The translations under genes were made by a program, and so were the position numbers. A stretch of 64,000 nt of DNA from Siphonodentalium dalli (taxonomy: Eukaryota; Mollusca; Scaphopoda; Gadilida; Siphonodentaliidae), in assembly GCA_032622095.1 (NCBI GenBank), contig CP136069.1, forward strand, positions 185,555,122-185,619,121, written 5' to 3'. The notes beneath the pieces were generated by a model that saw nothing but the letters and a program-made list of their open reading frames with translations, was not told the origin of the DNA and made no database searches. Every line of letters starts with the position of its first letter. Position 1 is the first letter of the stretch. Of this stretch, positions 11,385 through 23,133 are shown piece after piece.

Positions 11385-11655
11385 ATTTAAAGCAATGTCT
11401 GCTTGTTCATAAACATCTTCTTCTCTATATATATTCGTATAATAGTCCCTGTTTATAATTACTTTGACTTAACACGACTTTTATTTATTTTACTACTATG
11501 TGTACAGTTAGGACTTTACAAGGGACTATAGTACGAATATATATATAGAGTAGAAGATGTTTATAAACAATCATTAATTGCTTTCAAGGCAAGGATCTCC
11601 GTTGGGGATAGAGAACGAAACAGGGTTTTAGGTATATTTCGGGGGTTATACTTAT
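11385..11655. mobile_element. Fold-back element, copy 2 (left end truncated)
   Basis: Same sequence as 9808-10133: CTTCTCTATATATATTCG, the inverted partner at 11535-11560, and the right end GTATATTTCGGGGGTTATAC. The left ~80 bp are replaced by diverged sequence. Copies 1 and 2 flank the 139-bp satellite in the same orientation. Confidence 0.75.
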
Positions 11656-12330
11656 GACAAAGAAGTCAACTTTAGGGACTATTAATCTTTCATCGAAACA
11701 CAGCGAGGCAGAGCAGGGAACTGTTTGGTTTGTTTATTTGCAGAATCTAACTTCTTAGAATCCAGGGGCTATTATACGATATTGCCACAAATCTTGGCGA
11801 AACACATCACAAAACAATTGGGGGGGGGGGGGGGTTGCATGACTTAGTATCAGTTGGACTTCTTACTTTTGATTTTAATTTTTATGATTGCCATAAAAAG
11901 TAAGAGCAAAAAGTTAAACTTAAACTGGTTTTCCTTGTCACGTTTGGGTTAGACACTACGCCGCCCAAATGATCAGTCCAAACAGCCCATTTGGGCGGCT
12001 GGTTGCTTGCCGTACAGTAAGTGGGGCTATCTGTTTCACAACATTTTTCAACTAAACAATGAATGCTGGCCTTATTATCTCACATTATATTTTCAGTCGG
12101 TAATCCCCGGCACAAGTTGACGCCAAAAGGTCCCTGTGTCGGTGCATCTAAATGCTATAATCGGACGAGCCAGCTGTAGGCCATTTTTACGCTCTTGTTG
12201 ACATTTTTACACAAGGCCATGTGCTCGGAAAAACTGCTGGATAATTTACTACCGGTTTGGACTATAGACCGTTTCCCACGGATAACCATTACCAGATTTC
12301 AAGATTTTATTGTTAGCAAACGAATTTGGG
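11656..12330. other. No gene; 15-base G run
   Basis: A run of 15 G lies at 11820-11834. A small inverted repeat (GCCGCCCAAAT ... ATTTGGGCGGC) lies at about 11961-12000. Nothing else is supported. Confidence 0.45.
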
Positions 12331-12420
12331 AGTGTGATGGCCGAGTGGTTAGCGTGTTCGACTATACTGGCAAGAGGTTTCGCTTGGACCCCGGATCGAT
12401 TCACCTCGATAATTTCCTTT
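12331..12420 (+). repeat. tRNA-derived SINE head or tRNA pseudogene
   Basis: TGGCCGAGTGGTTAGCG (12338) fits a pol III A box of the Leu/Ser tRNA kind. GGATCGATTCACC (12393) fits a B box, 55 bp downstream, in keeping with a long variable arm. The acceptor stem does not pair well, so it is not a functional tRNA gene. AT-rich sequence follows without a clear tail. Confidence 0.55.
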
Positions 12421-12539
12421 TAATGACTATTGAACTGAAATTTAGTGGAAATAATATTCATTCAATAATGCATTTCTATGCACCTGTTTTTTTATATTCA
12501 ATTATTGAATTTAATTTAGCCATTTCCTTTCAATAGCTA

Positions 12540-13483
12540 TTTAACTAATATCCAGTGCAAAAATATTCAATCATTAGTGTATTTATATGAACCTGCTTTT
12601 TGCTATTTAAGTATTAAAAAGGGAACTGTTAATAAAACTTTTTGTTCAGTAAAATAAACTATACCAGTGTCATAACGTAGAATTAAAGTTACCAAAAACG
12701 AATCATATTCGAAAACACCAACTTATAGCGTAAAAATCGAGATTTTAATGCCTTTTTGACGTCGAAAATAATAAGGAAAAACTAAAAAGCCACTCGCCAG
12801 TTTTATGTGCACAAAGAAGCGTGACGTCAAAGTGGGAACGCAACTTTTTTTCGGATGAGGGAATAAGACGTAAACATGTCCACGTGTTTTCTCATTTGTT
12901 TTGTTAATGGCGACTTACGATACAAATCTACTATTTTCAACAATTTGGACATTTAGAAAGTATTGATGACTGAAGTGTGTAATCATATAATATCACGGAG
13001 TTGTGCTAGGACTATACGTTGGACGCTGTTTTGAGAATTTTCGATGAATATTGTGAATTGGATTTTCGATTCTGGAGGTTGACGTTTCGCAATTGAAACA
13101 AATTGACACTTTTATTGACAGATTTATGTTTTAGAGGAATGTTTATCAACCTGATTATCAAGTGATTAAGCCATTTACATGTACTTCATATGTGACAAAT
13201 ATTAGATATCTTCTTTTGACCATACCTTATATAAGTCATATAATACTAATTATTAGTGAACGTGACACAATAATCTATTAGTAGGCTGCTAATACTTTTC
13301 CTTTCCAACCTTTTATATATTAAAAAAAAAAATCTTTCACCCATCTATACTCATTCTTCACTCTCACTTAAATTGTGTTTGTTTCTCATTCTCATCTAGT
13401 CAACTTTATATAGCTAAATATAATGATTATTATTATGAGCTAATAAACAAATTCAAATTCAAAAGTCGGGAGCTCTGAGAGTG
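12540..13483. other. No gene called; CRE and E-box sites
   Basis: A perfect TGACGTCA lies at 12822-12829, and CACGTG lies ~50 bp downstream at about 12880. An ATG (ATGGCGACTTACG) follows at about 12907 but opens only a ~17-codon frame. This could be a promoter with a short first exon, but there is no supporting exon. AT-rich microsatellite-like sequence fills the rest. Confidence 0.3.
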
Positions 13484-13790
13484 CCTATATAAATTACCGT
13501 GTATGCCTCGCTGAGGTGTCGTTAAGCGGTAATCCCCTCCCGCCCGGTGTTATGCACATGGATGACACTGGTTTGATCACGCCGTCCCATCGGGTGGGGA
13601 CGTTAATGGCTGTCCCGTGTACAACCATGTGTCATGATGTGTGCACGTTAAAGAACCCTACTGCGGGCAACGATCCACAGGTGATTGGCAAAATTCCTGT
13701 CTAAATTCCTCCCTTCGGGGCGTAAGCTTCCAGTACGTTGTAGATATGTAGATAGAGTTACCTGCCTAACAGGGTATTGATTTGATTTGA
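13484..13790 (+). repeat. SINE-like interspersed repeat
   Basis: A GC-richer ~300-bp block contains GCACGTTAAAGAACCC, a string met in several marine-invertebrate interspersed repeats, and ends in TTGATTTGATTTGA, a short-repeat tail as in SINEs and LINE 3' ends. AATTCAAATTCAAA immediately upstream may be the tail of another element. No A/B boxes are evident. Confidence 0.4.
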
Positions 13791-15054
13791 GCCGCCAACA
13801 TATTCCTAACAATAGCAATTAACACCTAATTAGCTACTCGGCGGCTGATCCCAACTATAACTTTTAGTGTGCTGGAGAACAAAAAATGTCGATAAAAGTT
13901 GAAATATAAGACTTACAAATTATCTTTTTAACTTTTTTTATTTGTAATTGGCATAGCTTACCACAAACCAAAATTCATCATTATTGGAATTATATTAACG
14001 ACATTAAACGAAATTGAAAATCCCAACTACACCTTTTACTGGATTGGGCTCGGACTACAACTTTTAGTGTGTCCTGTATATGTATAAGTATATAGACATA
14101 CAAATTTCAGGCCTGTCGAGTTGTGTCCCAGTCTGGTTCGCAAGCGTGGTAAAATACTCCTCCAGGTATACATGTATATATATATGTGAAAGTACTAACA
14201 AGTCCTACAAAAAAAAAATCAAATATACCCCTCCATATAGAATAACAATACTGACACAAAAGTCTATACAGCTATCAAGTGTATCGCATGCCAACGTCGG
14301 TATTTACAATATAAGATAAGACAATTTATAACCATAGTCAGAAATGGTAACGCCACCAAGATCATATTATTAGCCATAAATATAAATTATAATATAATTA
14401 TAATATAAAATATTATTCATTAGTTAGCGCTAATATAGGCGCTAACTAATAATGACTTGTTAAATAACATCTAATAAATATTCATCTTATTCACAACTTT
14501 AATGAGTCCTTCTGGTACACGAGAATATTTATCGCCGTTTGATTTGCACCAAGTGAACTCGGCGCATATATAATTGATAGAACAGACCTCTATTATGATG
14601 ATCGTGTCGTTATTTGTTTAAGATGCGTATCAATTGACAAATTCGCACCCGTTCCCTCATTAAAATATATACATATCGCCCATTTTAGGGGACCTCCGCG
14701 AATTCGGGGAGGGGACCTCCGCGAATTCGGGGACTTCCGCAAAGTGACCTCCACAAACGGGACCTACTGCAAATCGTCGCACCCAATGCAATTTGTAAAC
14801 AAATACGATTGACATGCGTTTTAACGAGGTGAGCTTTAATTAAACGAAAGAAGCATTCTACATAAACTAATTGTCATGGACTCGGCCAGTGTGCCATATA
14901 TATGTGTCAACTAAGGTAGTATTATAGCTTTGCGTGGTAAAAGTGAAAAATCCTATTGAAAATGAAAGTAGCCTACAATTTTGGGATTTCCGCGGCAGAT
15001 TGCAGTGAATCTATACTATTGGAAGTGAATGTACAATTCCTGGAATTCTATCAG
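13791..15054. other. No gene; small inverted and direct repeats
   Basis: A hairpin (TTAGTTAGCGC ... GCGCTAACTAA) lies at about 14421-14450. Short direct repeats of GGACCTCCGCGAATTCGGGG lie at about 14690-14735. The rest is AT-rich without coding signal. Confidence 0.45.
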
Positions 15055-15136
15055 ATATCGCGACTCTGCTCGTTTTCGTGATCATAGGTTATATAGGGCC
15101 TATATGACCACGAAAACGAGTCGAGTCGCGATACAT
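15055..15136. repeat. 80-bp near-perfect palindrome
   Basis: ATCGCGACTC-GCTCGTTTTCGTG on the left mirrors CACGAAAACGAG-TCGAGTCGCGAT on the right around a TATAGGGCCTATA centre, with one 2-3 nt imperfection. It sits just upstream of the Helitron-like units. Confidence 0.85.
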
Positions 15137-15238
15137 CCATCGGTACAAACACATTCTGTATACGATACAATTTTGACTTGATGACCAGAAAATAAAAGAT
15201 GGCGGTTAATCCAAGTCTCCGACAGAACAGACATGCGC

Positions 15239-15841
15239 GCTCCAAGACCTCTGTTTGTATGTTTGTCTGTCTGTCATTTATACAAATCTACGATTCTCGA
15301 CCGATCGGGATGAAACTTGGTACGTGTGTGTAGTTTGGCCAGGCGGTCGTCAACGTCGTATTGGCGAGCCCGTGCGGCGCCCGCTTCGCGCATGCGCAGA
15401 CGAGATCTCGGAAACGGGTGGAGCTATCGACTTGAAATTTGCTATGTGAATGTATCTTGCCCGCAATACGAATTTTATCGGGTCGCCGAGCCCGTGCGAC
15501 GCCAGCTTCGCGCATGCGAGATCTCGGAAACGGGTGGAGCTATCGACTTGGAATTTGCTATGTGAATGTATCTTGCCCCGGATACGAATTGTATCGGGTC
15601 GCCGAGCCCGTGCGACGCCAGCTTCGCACATGCGCAGACGAGATCTCGGAAACGGGTGGAGCTATCGACTTGAAATTTGCTATGTGAATGTATCTTGCCC
15701 CGGATACGAATTTTATCGGGTCGCCGAGCCCGTGCGACGGCAGCTTCGCGCATGCACAGACCAGATCTCGGAAACGGGTGGAGCTATCGACTTGAAATTT
15801 GGTTTTTGAATAGCCCGGACAACGTCGGGCTCATCGGCTAG
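15239..15841 (+). mobile_element. Helitron-like unit A (5' end truncated)
   Basis: It carries TCTGTTTGTATG, CTCGACCGATCGGGATGAAA and four ~121-bp tandem repeats. It ends in AGCCCG-GACAACGT-CGGGCT (15812-15831), six bases, then CTAG followed by T. A hairpin about 10 nt before a terminal CTAG, next to T, is the canonical 3' end of Helitrons. The 5' 16 bases seen in units B and C are missing. It encodes no Rep/helicase protein, so it would be non-autonomous. Confidence 0.6.
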
Positions 15842-16848
15842 TCTCATATATATTTTGAAGACCTGTCTGTCTGTTTGTCTGTCTGTCATTTATACAAATC
15901 TACGATTCTCGACCGATCGGGACGAAACTTAGTACGTGTGTGTAGTTTGACCAGGCGGTCGTCGTTGTCGTATTGGCGAGCCCGTGCGACGCCCGTGCAG
16001 CGCATGCACAGACGAGATCTCAGAAACGGGTGGAGCTATCGACTTGAAATTTGCTATGTGAATGTATCTTGCCCCGGATACGAATTTTATCGGGTCGCCG
16101 AGCCCATGCGGCGCCCGCTTCGCGCATGCGCAGACGAGATCTCGGAAACGGGTGGAGCTATCTACTTGAAATTTGCTATGTGAATGTATCTCCCGGATAC
16201 GAATTTTATCGGGTCGCCGAGCCCGTGCGACGCCATCTTCGCGGATGCGCAGATCAGATCTCGGAAACCGGTGGAGCTATCGACTTGAAATTTGGTATGT
16301 GAATGTATCTTGCCCCGAATACGAATTTTATCGGGTCGCCGAGCCCGTGCGACACCAGCTTCGCGCATGCGCAGACGATATCTCGGAAACGGGTGGAGTT
16401 ATCGACTTGAAATTTGCTATGTGAATGTATCTTGCCCCGGATAGGAATTTTATCGGGTCGCCGAGCCCGTGCGACGCCAGATTCGCGCATGCGCAGACGA
16501 GATCTCGGAAACGGGTGGAGCTATCGACTTGAAATTTGCTATGTGAATGTATCTCCCGGATACGAATTTTATCGGGTCGCCGAGCCCGTGCGACGCCATC
16601 TTCGCGGATGCGCAGATCAGATCTCGGAAACCGGTGGAGCTATCGACTTGAAATTTGGTATGTGAATGTATCTTGCCCCAGATACGAATTTTATCGGGTC
16701 GCCGAGCCTGTGCGACGCAAGCTTCGCGCATGCGCAGACCAGATCCCGGAAATCGCGCATGCGCAGACCAGATCTCGGAAACGGGTGGAACTATCGACTT
16801 GAAATTTGGTTTTTGAATAGCCAGGACAACGTCGGGCTCATCGGCTAG
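15842..16848 (+). mobile_element. Helitron-like unit B
   Basis: It begins TCTCATATATATTTTGAAGA immediately after the CTAG of unit A; 5'-TC is the Helitron rule. It contains about eight ~121-bp repeats. A 363-bp three-repeat block (variants TTGCCCCGGAT, TCTCCCGGAT and CCATCTTCGCGGATG) occurs twice (16051 and 16414). It ends with the hairpin (one stem base changed, AGCCAG) and CTAG. Confidence 0.6.
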
Positions 16849-17224
16849 TCTCATATATATTTTGAAGACCTCTGTTTGTATGTCTGTATGTATGTCATTT
16901 ATACAAATCTACGATTCTCGACCGATCGGGACGAAACTTGGTACGTGTGTGTAGTTTGACCAGGCGGTCGTCGTTGTCATATTGGCGAGCCCGTGCGGCA
17001 CCCGCTTCGCGCATGCGCAGACGAGATCTCGGAAACTGGTGGAGCTATCGATTTGAAATTTGCTATGTGAATGTATCTTGCCCCGGATACGAATTTTATC
17101 GGGTCGCCGAGCCCGTACGACGCCAGCTTCGCGCATGCACAGACCAGATCTCGGAAACGTGTGGAACTATCAACTTGAAATTTGGTTTTTTAATAGCCCG
17201 GACAATGTCGGGCTCATCGGCTAG
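16849..17224 (+). mobile_element. Helitron-like unit C (short)
   Basis: It has the same 5' TCTCATATATATTTTGAAGA and the same 3' hairpin (loop change only) plus CTAG, then TATATATATATA, but only two internal repeats. Head-to-tail joining with no spacer at both junctions fits repeated rolling-circle insertion or concatemers. Confidence 0.6.
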
Positions 17225-17404
17225 TATATATATATAAATGTATTCTAATAAACTTTTCTTTCAGCTCACTGCTATAAATATATTTATATACTTGAATGTT
17301 TCAAACAGACTCTGGCTCCATCTCAAATCGTTATGAATAGCCAAACACCACGAAAATAACAACTTTAGAAAAAATAGCAGTACAATTTATTAACAGTATT
17401 ATTT

Positions 17405-17510
17405 TCCCCACTAGAAATATAGTTATTCAGCAATCCCCACCACTAGAAATATAGTTATTCATCAGTCCCCACCACTAGAAATATAGTTATTCAGCAGTCC
17501 CCACCAGCAT
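17405..17510. repeat. 32-bp minisatellite
   Basis: Three copies of CACTAGAAATATAGTTATTC plus a CAGCAGTCCCCAC-type remainder, with a 32-bp period. Confidence 0.85.
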
Positions 17511-17674
17511 CATATCATATTAGCAGAACCGCTTAACCATGGCGATGAAGTCACCCAGGATATCGCAAACATGCACAATGTAATAATAAATAATATTAAA
17601 AAATAATTGATCCATTTATTACATGCATTCTACATCCAAACATGCCCGTCTCTTTTCAAAACCATTTCGTCAGT

Positions 17675-17850
17675 AATTGTGGCGGCCATGTTTTTTAACA
17701 GAATTTGGAAAAGATGGTAAGCTCCCATCCAGAGGTCATCCCAAAGAGCTATACAAACTTTGCTGCCGATCGAATGAGAGATATGACTTGAAGGGTGTGC
17801 TAAAGGAAATTGTTGACAAACGCACACACACATGGATGAATGGATGCCAA
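17675..17850. repeat. Diverged single copy of the 164-bp satellite family
   Basis: GTGGCGGCCATGTTTTTTAA and, ~120 bp later, AAAGGAAATTGTTGAC match the unit and the 3' edge (31360) of the array at 29.9-31.4 kb. The sequence between is unrelated. A 65-codon ORF here is probably fortuitous. Confidence 0.45.
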
Positions 17851-18189
17851 CCCATGACAATAGCTAAAACTTGACCAATAAACAACAACTAACTAACTTG
17901 AAATCCTCTTTATTATGGGATATTGAAAACCTGGGTGACTTGGTACACATTTTGGAAATTATATGGTGGTAGGCCCTATAAGAAACATATGCATGTAAGT
18001 TAAAGGCAAGGATTTATATATGAAAATAAAGTATAAATGCTGTAAGTTCTGGTTTTCTGTTGGGTATTTCCCTGATTACATGTGTATCTATATGCAGAGC
18101 CAGTCAGGATGTATTCTGATCTAATGTTGCAACAACAAGAACGTGTACAAAATTTAGCACAATATTTTGTCTTGTTCTGCTAATAATGG

Positions 18190-18520
18190 TGAAAACTAGA
18201 TGTGACATAAAAACTAGACCTATATATAACAATGTAAATTCAAAATGTGACATAACAACTGGACCTATATATAACAATGTAATTTCAAAATGAGACATAA
18301 AAACTAGGCCTATATATAACAATGTAATTTCAAAATGTGACATAAAAACTAGACCTATATATAACAATGTAATTTCAAAATGTGACATAAAAACTAGACC
18401 TATATATAACAATGTAATTTCAAAATGTGACATAAAAACTAGACCTATATATAAACAATGTAATTTCAAAATGTGACATAAAAACTAGACCTATATATAA
18501 CAATGTAATTTCAAAATAAT
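18190..18520. repeat. 45-bp minisatellite
   Basis: Seven copies of GACATAAAAACTAGACC plus TATATATAACAATGTAATTT and CAAAATGT, with a 45-bp period. Because 45 is a multiple of three, a long repetitive ORF appears on the minus strand; it is not taken as a gene. Confidence 0.9.
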
Positions 18521-19679
18521 ACAGACTCGTTGACCCCATGCAAGAACAGTTTGGGTCATCTATAGACGTAAACAGATCAAATATGAGGTATACCCCAAGT
18601 TACATTTCATATTCTGTGAGTAATTTAACACAACACATCATTGTGACTATAAGATATCACTCTTCCAATAAATGTAGCATTTTGTATTGAAATATCCCAT
18701 CCTGGATATGTGCGTAAAGTCCACTATAGAATAGTAAGACAAATGTACTTCGAAATAAACCAGTATTATCCTTACCGATGTCACTAAATGATTTACATCG
18801 AAGGTTACTTGGACTAGGAAGTGATCAGGGAAGTATCCAGGGCTGTTTTGATACCTATTACAGCCCAAATGACACCAAATTCCTTGTGGACAGTATTGAT
18901 TCAATCTGAATTTCCACTTTTCAACAATATGCTATGTTAATAAAAAATCTGCTGTTGCAATAGAGCCTTTATTTGCATGTTCAATTTTGAAATCAGAAAC
19001 ATTATATCATATTTATAATATATTATCCATATCTGTGTAGATTCGGTGTCGAATCCTTTTTATTTAAATTTTTATGGGGATACATGCATCGTCTGCTGAA
19101 ACAGGTGTCCCCAAATTATCTCTGGATTCTTCCCTGGAAGTGACATGCCATCTTTAAAAGACTACAGATAATAATCATCAAGGAAACTTAGAAAGGTAAA
19201 TTGCATAGGTAACATGATAAGTATAAAAAATAATATTCACATCTATTTTCAACATTTAAAAATTATTATGACAATTAATATAATAAATATATTATGATAT
19301 TAAAAGTATTTCATGTCATTAACATTTAGTACATTAGCATTTATAATGTAATATGAGGAATAAATTATGAAGCACATTTAATAATGAGCCATGAAATTAA
19401 AATGAGAATTAAAAAATAATAAAGTAATTTAGGTGTTCGTTAGGGATGGGAGTATATGGCCCTACAAAATGATTTGAATCGATGCGATTCGGAATGTTTC
19501 ATCTGATTAGATTCAATTCAAAATCGGCTGTCCTGAGCAAAGGCAAATTTCAGGCTGCCAATATTGTATGCAAAATTTAATCAAATTTGTGTGGGTGTTG
19601 CATTAGTTTTGCATTGTAGAAAGAAAGATATGTTGAATGTCTAGTAGAATAAACAAGGACCAGATAACAAAGACCATTG
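18521..19679. other. AT-rich stretch without a gene
   Basis: Very AT-rich around 18950-19430. A fragment at 19087-19130 is the inverted partner of 3306-3345. No coding signal. Confidence 0.5.
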
Positions 19680-19827
19680 TACAGTAATGCTCAAAGTAAT
19701 CGACTCCTTAACACACATCAGAATTATGGGTAACTTTTCATGATTTAGTTGGAAATATGGCTTGTTGCCATTCATCGAAAAGCTCACCCCAAGGGTTAAG
19801 GAATCGATTACTTGGAGCATTATTGTA
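19680..19827. mobile_element. TA-flanked MITE (mariner-like), short copy
   Basis: TA then CAGTAATGCTC at the left, and GAGCATTATTG then TA at the right. Inner sequence AATTATGGGTAACTTTTCA and GGCTTGTTGCCATTCATCG is shared with the full copies at 22917 and 35312. This copy has lost most of its right arm. A TA duplication is typical of Tc1/mariner-type MITEs. Confidence 0.75.
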
Positions 19828-20572
19828 CAATAGTCCATATCAATTAACTATTTTAAATCAGACTCAAACAACATTAATGTATGTGATGATGATGATGACG
19901 ATGAGCCAAGTTTCAAAATTTTAAACTGAAGTTTATACCATGTATATGTAAAGTATGCCATGAGGATCTTCAGCATTTTATATAATTGTTTTTTTACATG
20001 TAAATAATTTATTAAAAATATTAATATTGGTTACTTTTATAGACATGTAAATGTATCTTCTGATGGGTCTTAATATAAAACAACTACACTGATCTCATGT
20101 TTTACTGGTCAAAATCATAAGATTTAATGCTTACATTTATTGCCAGTGTCACAGACATTTGTGTCAATTGCAAACATCTGTAACCATCACAAACATGTGT
20201 GACCATAAAAAAAGATGAGGTTAATTTTTTAATTTAGCCAGCAATACCAAAACAATTATCTTAAAAGTTAGAGACAGTTAGATTTAACAGCTAACTAAAC
20301 ATGCTACTAAAATTGGTTCTCCATTATAATTCACAATATTGTTAGCAATCACGGTTTACAATCTTTTGTGGAAATTTAGAAATGATCATATTTCGAATTA
20401 CAAATAGTTTACAGAACATGAAAGTATCATTGTACCTCCAAATGAACCCTATTACATTATCAAAATATTTTGTTCAGGTAAAACGGTAAATTTTCTAATG
20501 AAACATTGCTTTCACTGGGATTTTCTGATCAACCACTTAGTTATGTGTGCGGAGAGGCCCGCCTGAGAGACC
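19828..20572. other. AT-rich stretch without a gene
   Basis: It includes a short GATGATGATGATGACGATG run at about 19889. No exon is seen. Confidence 0.5.
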
Positions 20573-20821
20573 TTAACCCTTTGAGTGCCAGGTCGATTTT
20601 TGTATCAACCCATATACCCTGTGCCAATGCATTCTCTTATATATGCGAGTCGACCATAGGTCGCCTCGCATATATAAGAGAATGCATTGGCCTAACAATT
20701 TTTTTTTATTTTTTTTTTTACAATTTTTTACAATTTTAATAATTTATTCTTATATTCTTTAACAGACTTATTTTGTAGGTTTAGGGCCGATGAGATCGGC
20801 CCCTGGCACTCAAAGGGTTAA
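20573..20821. mobile_element. piggyBac-like MITE with embedded hairpin
   Basis: TTAA, then CCCTTTGAGTGCCAGG; the other end is CCTGGCACTCAAAGGG then TTAA. TTAA duplications with CCCTTT...AAAGGG ends are characteristic of piggyBac-derived MITEs. An inner hairpin (GCCAATGCATTCTCTTATAT ... and complement, about 20622-20693) is shared with other MITEs in the window. Confidence 0.8.
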
Positions 20822-20960
20822 AACAGTCAATAATAACACCCATCACAAGCTACATGCGCCCATGGCCAGACCAATACATAACGCTATTATATAGATAACA
20901 AACAATCATTCATCATGATATGAGGTGAATTTATAGCATTGGTGAATTAAACCATCAGAC

Positions 20961-21175
20961 TTAACCCTTTCAGTGCCAAGTCCGATTTTTGTATCAACCC
21001 ACACTTCACTGATCATTTTTCAAATCTACTGATTACAACAATGTGATACATTGATGGAAAGAGCTCTAAGAGCTCTTTCCATCAATGTATCACACTACCA
21101 CAATCAACAAATTTGAAAAATGATCAAGGAAACATGGGTTGATACAAAAAACGGACTTGGCACTGAAAGGGTTAA
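20961..21175. mobile_element. piggyBac-like MITE, second type
   Basis: TTAA-CCCTTTCAGTGCCAAGTC and GACTTGGCACTGAAAGGG-TTAA. Nearly the whole 215 bp folds back (GAAAGAGCTC|TAAGAGCTCTTTC centre at about 21058-21081). No coding. Confidence 0.85.
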
Positions 21176-22230
21176 ATAGTCATCTAAAAGTGAATTTACA
21201 GTATATTATGTAGTATAATGGTGTTGAATTTCATGATGGACGGATAAGGATATAAGTTGTGATATTGGGCATTAATTCTTTTTCCAATTTTACATTGGCT
21301 TCATGAGATATGGGAAAATTTACAACTTTTGTGAGTGGGTTTAGGCATAACATTTAGGAGATAAAATTACTATGTTGAGATGAATATTCAGGGATACAAG
21401 CATGAAAACAGTTTGCGAATGAGCTGGCTTCTCGGCGAGTTTGTGAATGAGCTGGCTTCTCGGCGAGTTCACAAACTCTTTTCCTGCTCGAATCCATGAA
21501 TAACCAACAGAACAGGGTATGTTTACATCCATTGTAATCCACCAAATTATTTTAAGAAACTTTACGAAAACACTTTTTATCGACATTACATGCTTTGAAG
21601 AGAGATATCATTTTTGCAGTGAAAAAAAAGCTGTTTATCAAATCGTTGGGTATCTTCCATGGGGTTATACTTGTACGTTATGGTTGACTCGACTCCCAGC
21701 AGCACAGTGACATATTCTACACGCATTGCCAATGAAACCTTGCTCCGTGATCAGCGACCTATGCTTGGTGAATCGAAAACTGAAGTTAGCAGCTCTTGGC
21801 CAATCAGAATCCATGTTTTCAGCAACAAATATTCAACTTGAATTACAATTATAATCAAAGTAAATTTTATGGAGACATGACTAATTAAATTGTTTGAAGA
21901 AATGTATGTAGTTTGAATGTAATTTATATTGAAGGTATATGTGGTCCGACGGCCACATCGACATACCCCCTCAATAAAACACACTGAAACTACATTCATT
22001 TCTTATATTTTTATAATATAGTGAAATAATTTCTATAAATTCAGCAGAATTTCCACACCATGGAGTACTGTAAGTTAAGCCCAATATTCTGCCTGTGAAT
22101 TATCGATCGATATGTCCATGGCAGCGCACTTTAAAAACATGCCCAGTTATTCTATCTACCGCTTTTAGTCATCTAGGTCAACAAATTATGATGTTGGTTC
22201 ATGTTATGATGTTGCATGAAACACATCAAC
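21176..22230. other. No gene; 27-bp tandem duplication
   Basis: GAATGAGCTGGCTTCTCGGC is repeated in tandem at about 21417-21470. Otherwise only short ORFs without family resemblance. Confidence 0.45.
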
Positions 22231-22697
22231 CAATTGTGACCTACCATATCAAATCCAGTCGTAAGTCGGGATTTTTTTACCCTGTGCCAATGCATTCTCT
22301 TATATATGCGAGTCGACCATAGGTCGCCTCGCATATATAAGAGAATGCATTGGCCTAACAATTTTTTACAATTTTAATAATTTTTTCTTGTATTCTTTAA
22401 CAATTTTATAATTTCACCCATACAGAGCCCCATACAAACATGAACAGACGACACTCTTCTATATGCTTCTATATATGTGTGGGGCTCCCTGCAGGGTAAT
22501 GGATGTTTTTTTATTTCATGTCCTAAAAATTGTAAGAAACATTTATTTAAAAAAAATGATAAAAAATTGTGAGGCCAATGCATTCTCTTATATATGCGAG
22601 GCGACCTATGGTCGACTCGCATATACAAGAGAATGCATTGGCACAGGGTAAAAAAATCCCGACTTACGACTGGATTTGATATGGCGGGTCACAATTG
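22231..22697. mobile_element. Inverted-repeat element with CAATTGTGACC ends
   Basis: Left CAATTGTGACC-TACCATATC and right GATATGGCGGGTCACAATTG are inverted partners. They are followed inward by AAATCCAGTCGTAAGTCGGG and its complement, then by the same GCCAATGCATTCTCTTATAT hairpin in each arm. No target duplication is obvious. Confidence 0.75.
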
Positions 22698-22916
22698 CAA
22701 GTTGACCAATCACTGAACAGGATTTAGTGCAACACATACAGGCTATGTACTTATAGTCCTTCGATTATAACTCGAAATTCAATGACAAGCAGGTATTTCA
22801 TTCCCATTGATTCATTTTAGGGGTGTTCAGGTAATACGTTCAACAAACAGCCATCAGCTATTATGTCAACATCAGACGTCGACCAATAACAACAGGTTTC
22901 CTATGGTATATCCAGG

Positions 22917-23133
22917 TACAGTAATGCTCTAACTAATCGACCCCCCAAACACAGCAGAACCACGGGCAACTTTTCAGGACCCAGTCGGAAACACGGCCCG
23001 CTGCCTTTCATCGGAAAGCTCTCGGGGAGAGCTTTCCGATGAATGGCAACAAGCCACATTTCCGACCAAATCCCGAAAAGCCACCCACAACTCTGCCGCG
23101 TTCAAGGAGTCGATCAATTAGAGCATTACTGTA
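22917..23133. mobile_element. TA-flanked MITE, full-length fold-back
   Basis: TA-CAGTAATGCTC ... GAGCATTACTG-TA, 217 bp with the flanking TAs. The arms meet at GAAAGCTCTCGGGGAGAGCTTTC. Same family as 35312-35528, where the insertion is proven by an empty site. Confidence 0.9.

Noticed and set aside
11820-11834. Poly-G run as a quadruplex switch
   Set aside because: A single homopolymer; a similar 18-G run occurs at 45.87 kb inside a MITE; no sign of function.
12331-12420. Functional tRNA gene
   Set aside because: A and B boxes are present but the acceptor and anticodon stems do not pair; treated as a SINE head or pseudogene.
15254-17237. Many 60-134-codon ORFs on both strands
   Set aside because: They come from a ~121-bp repeat with few stops and open in several frames at once; no domain and no consistent frame.
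18104-18469. 121-codon minus-strand ORF
   Set aside because: Pure translation of a 45-bp minisatellite.
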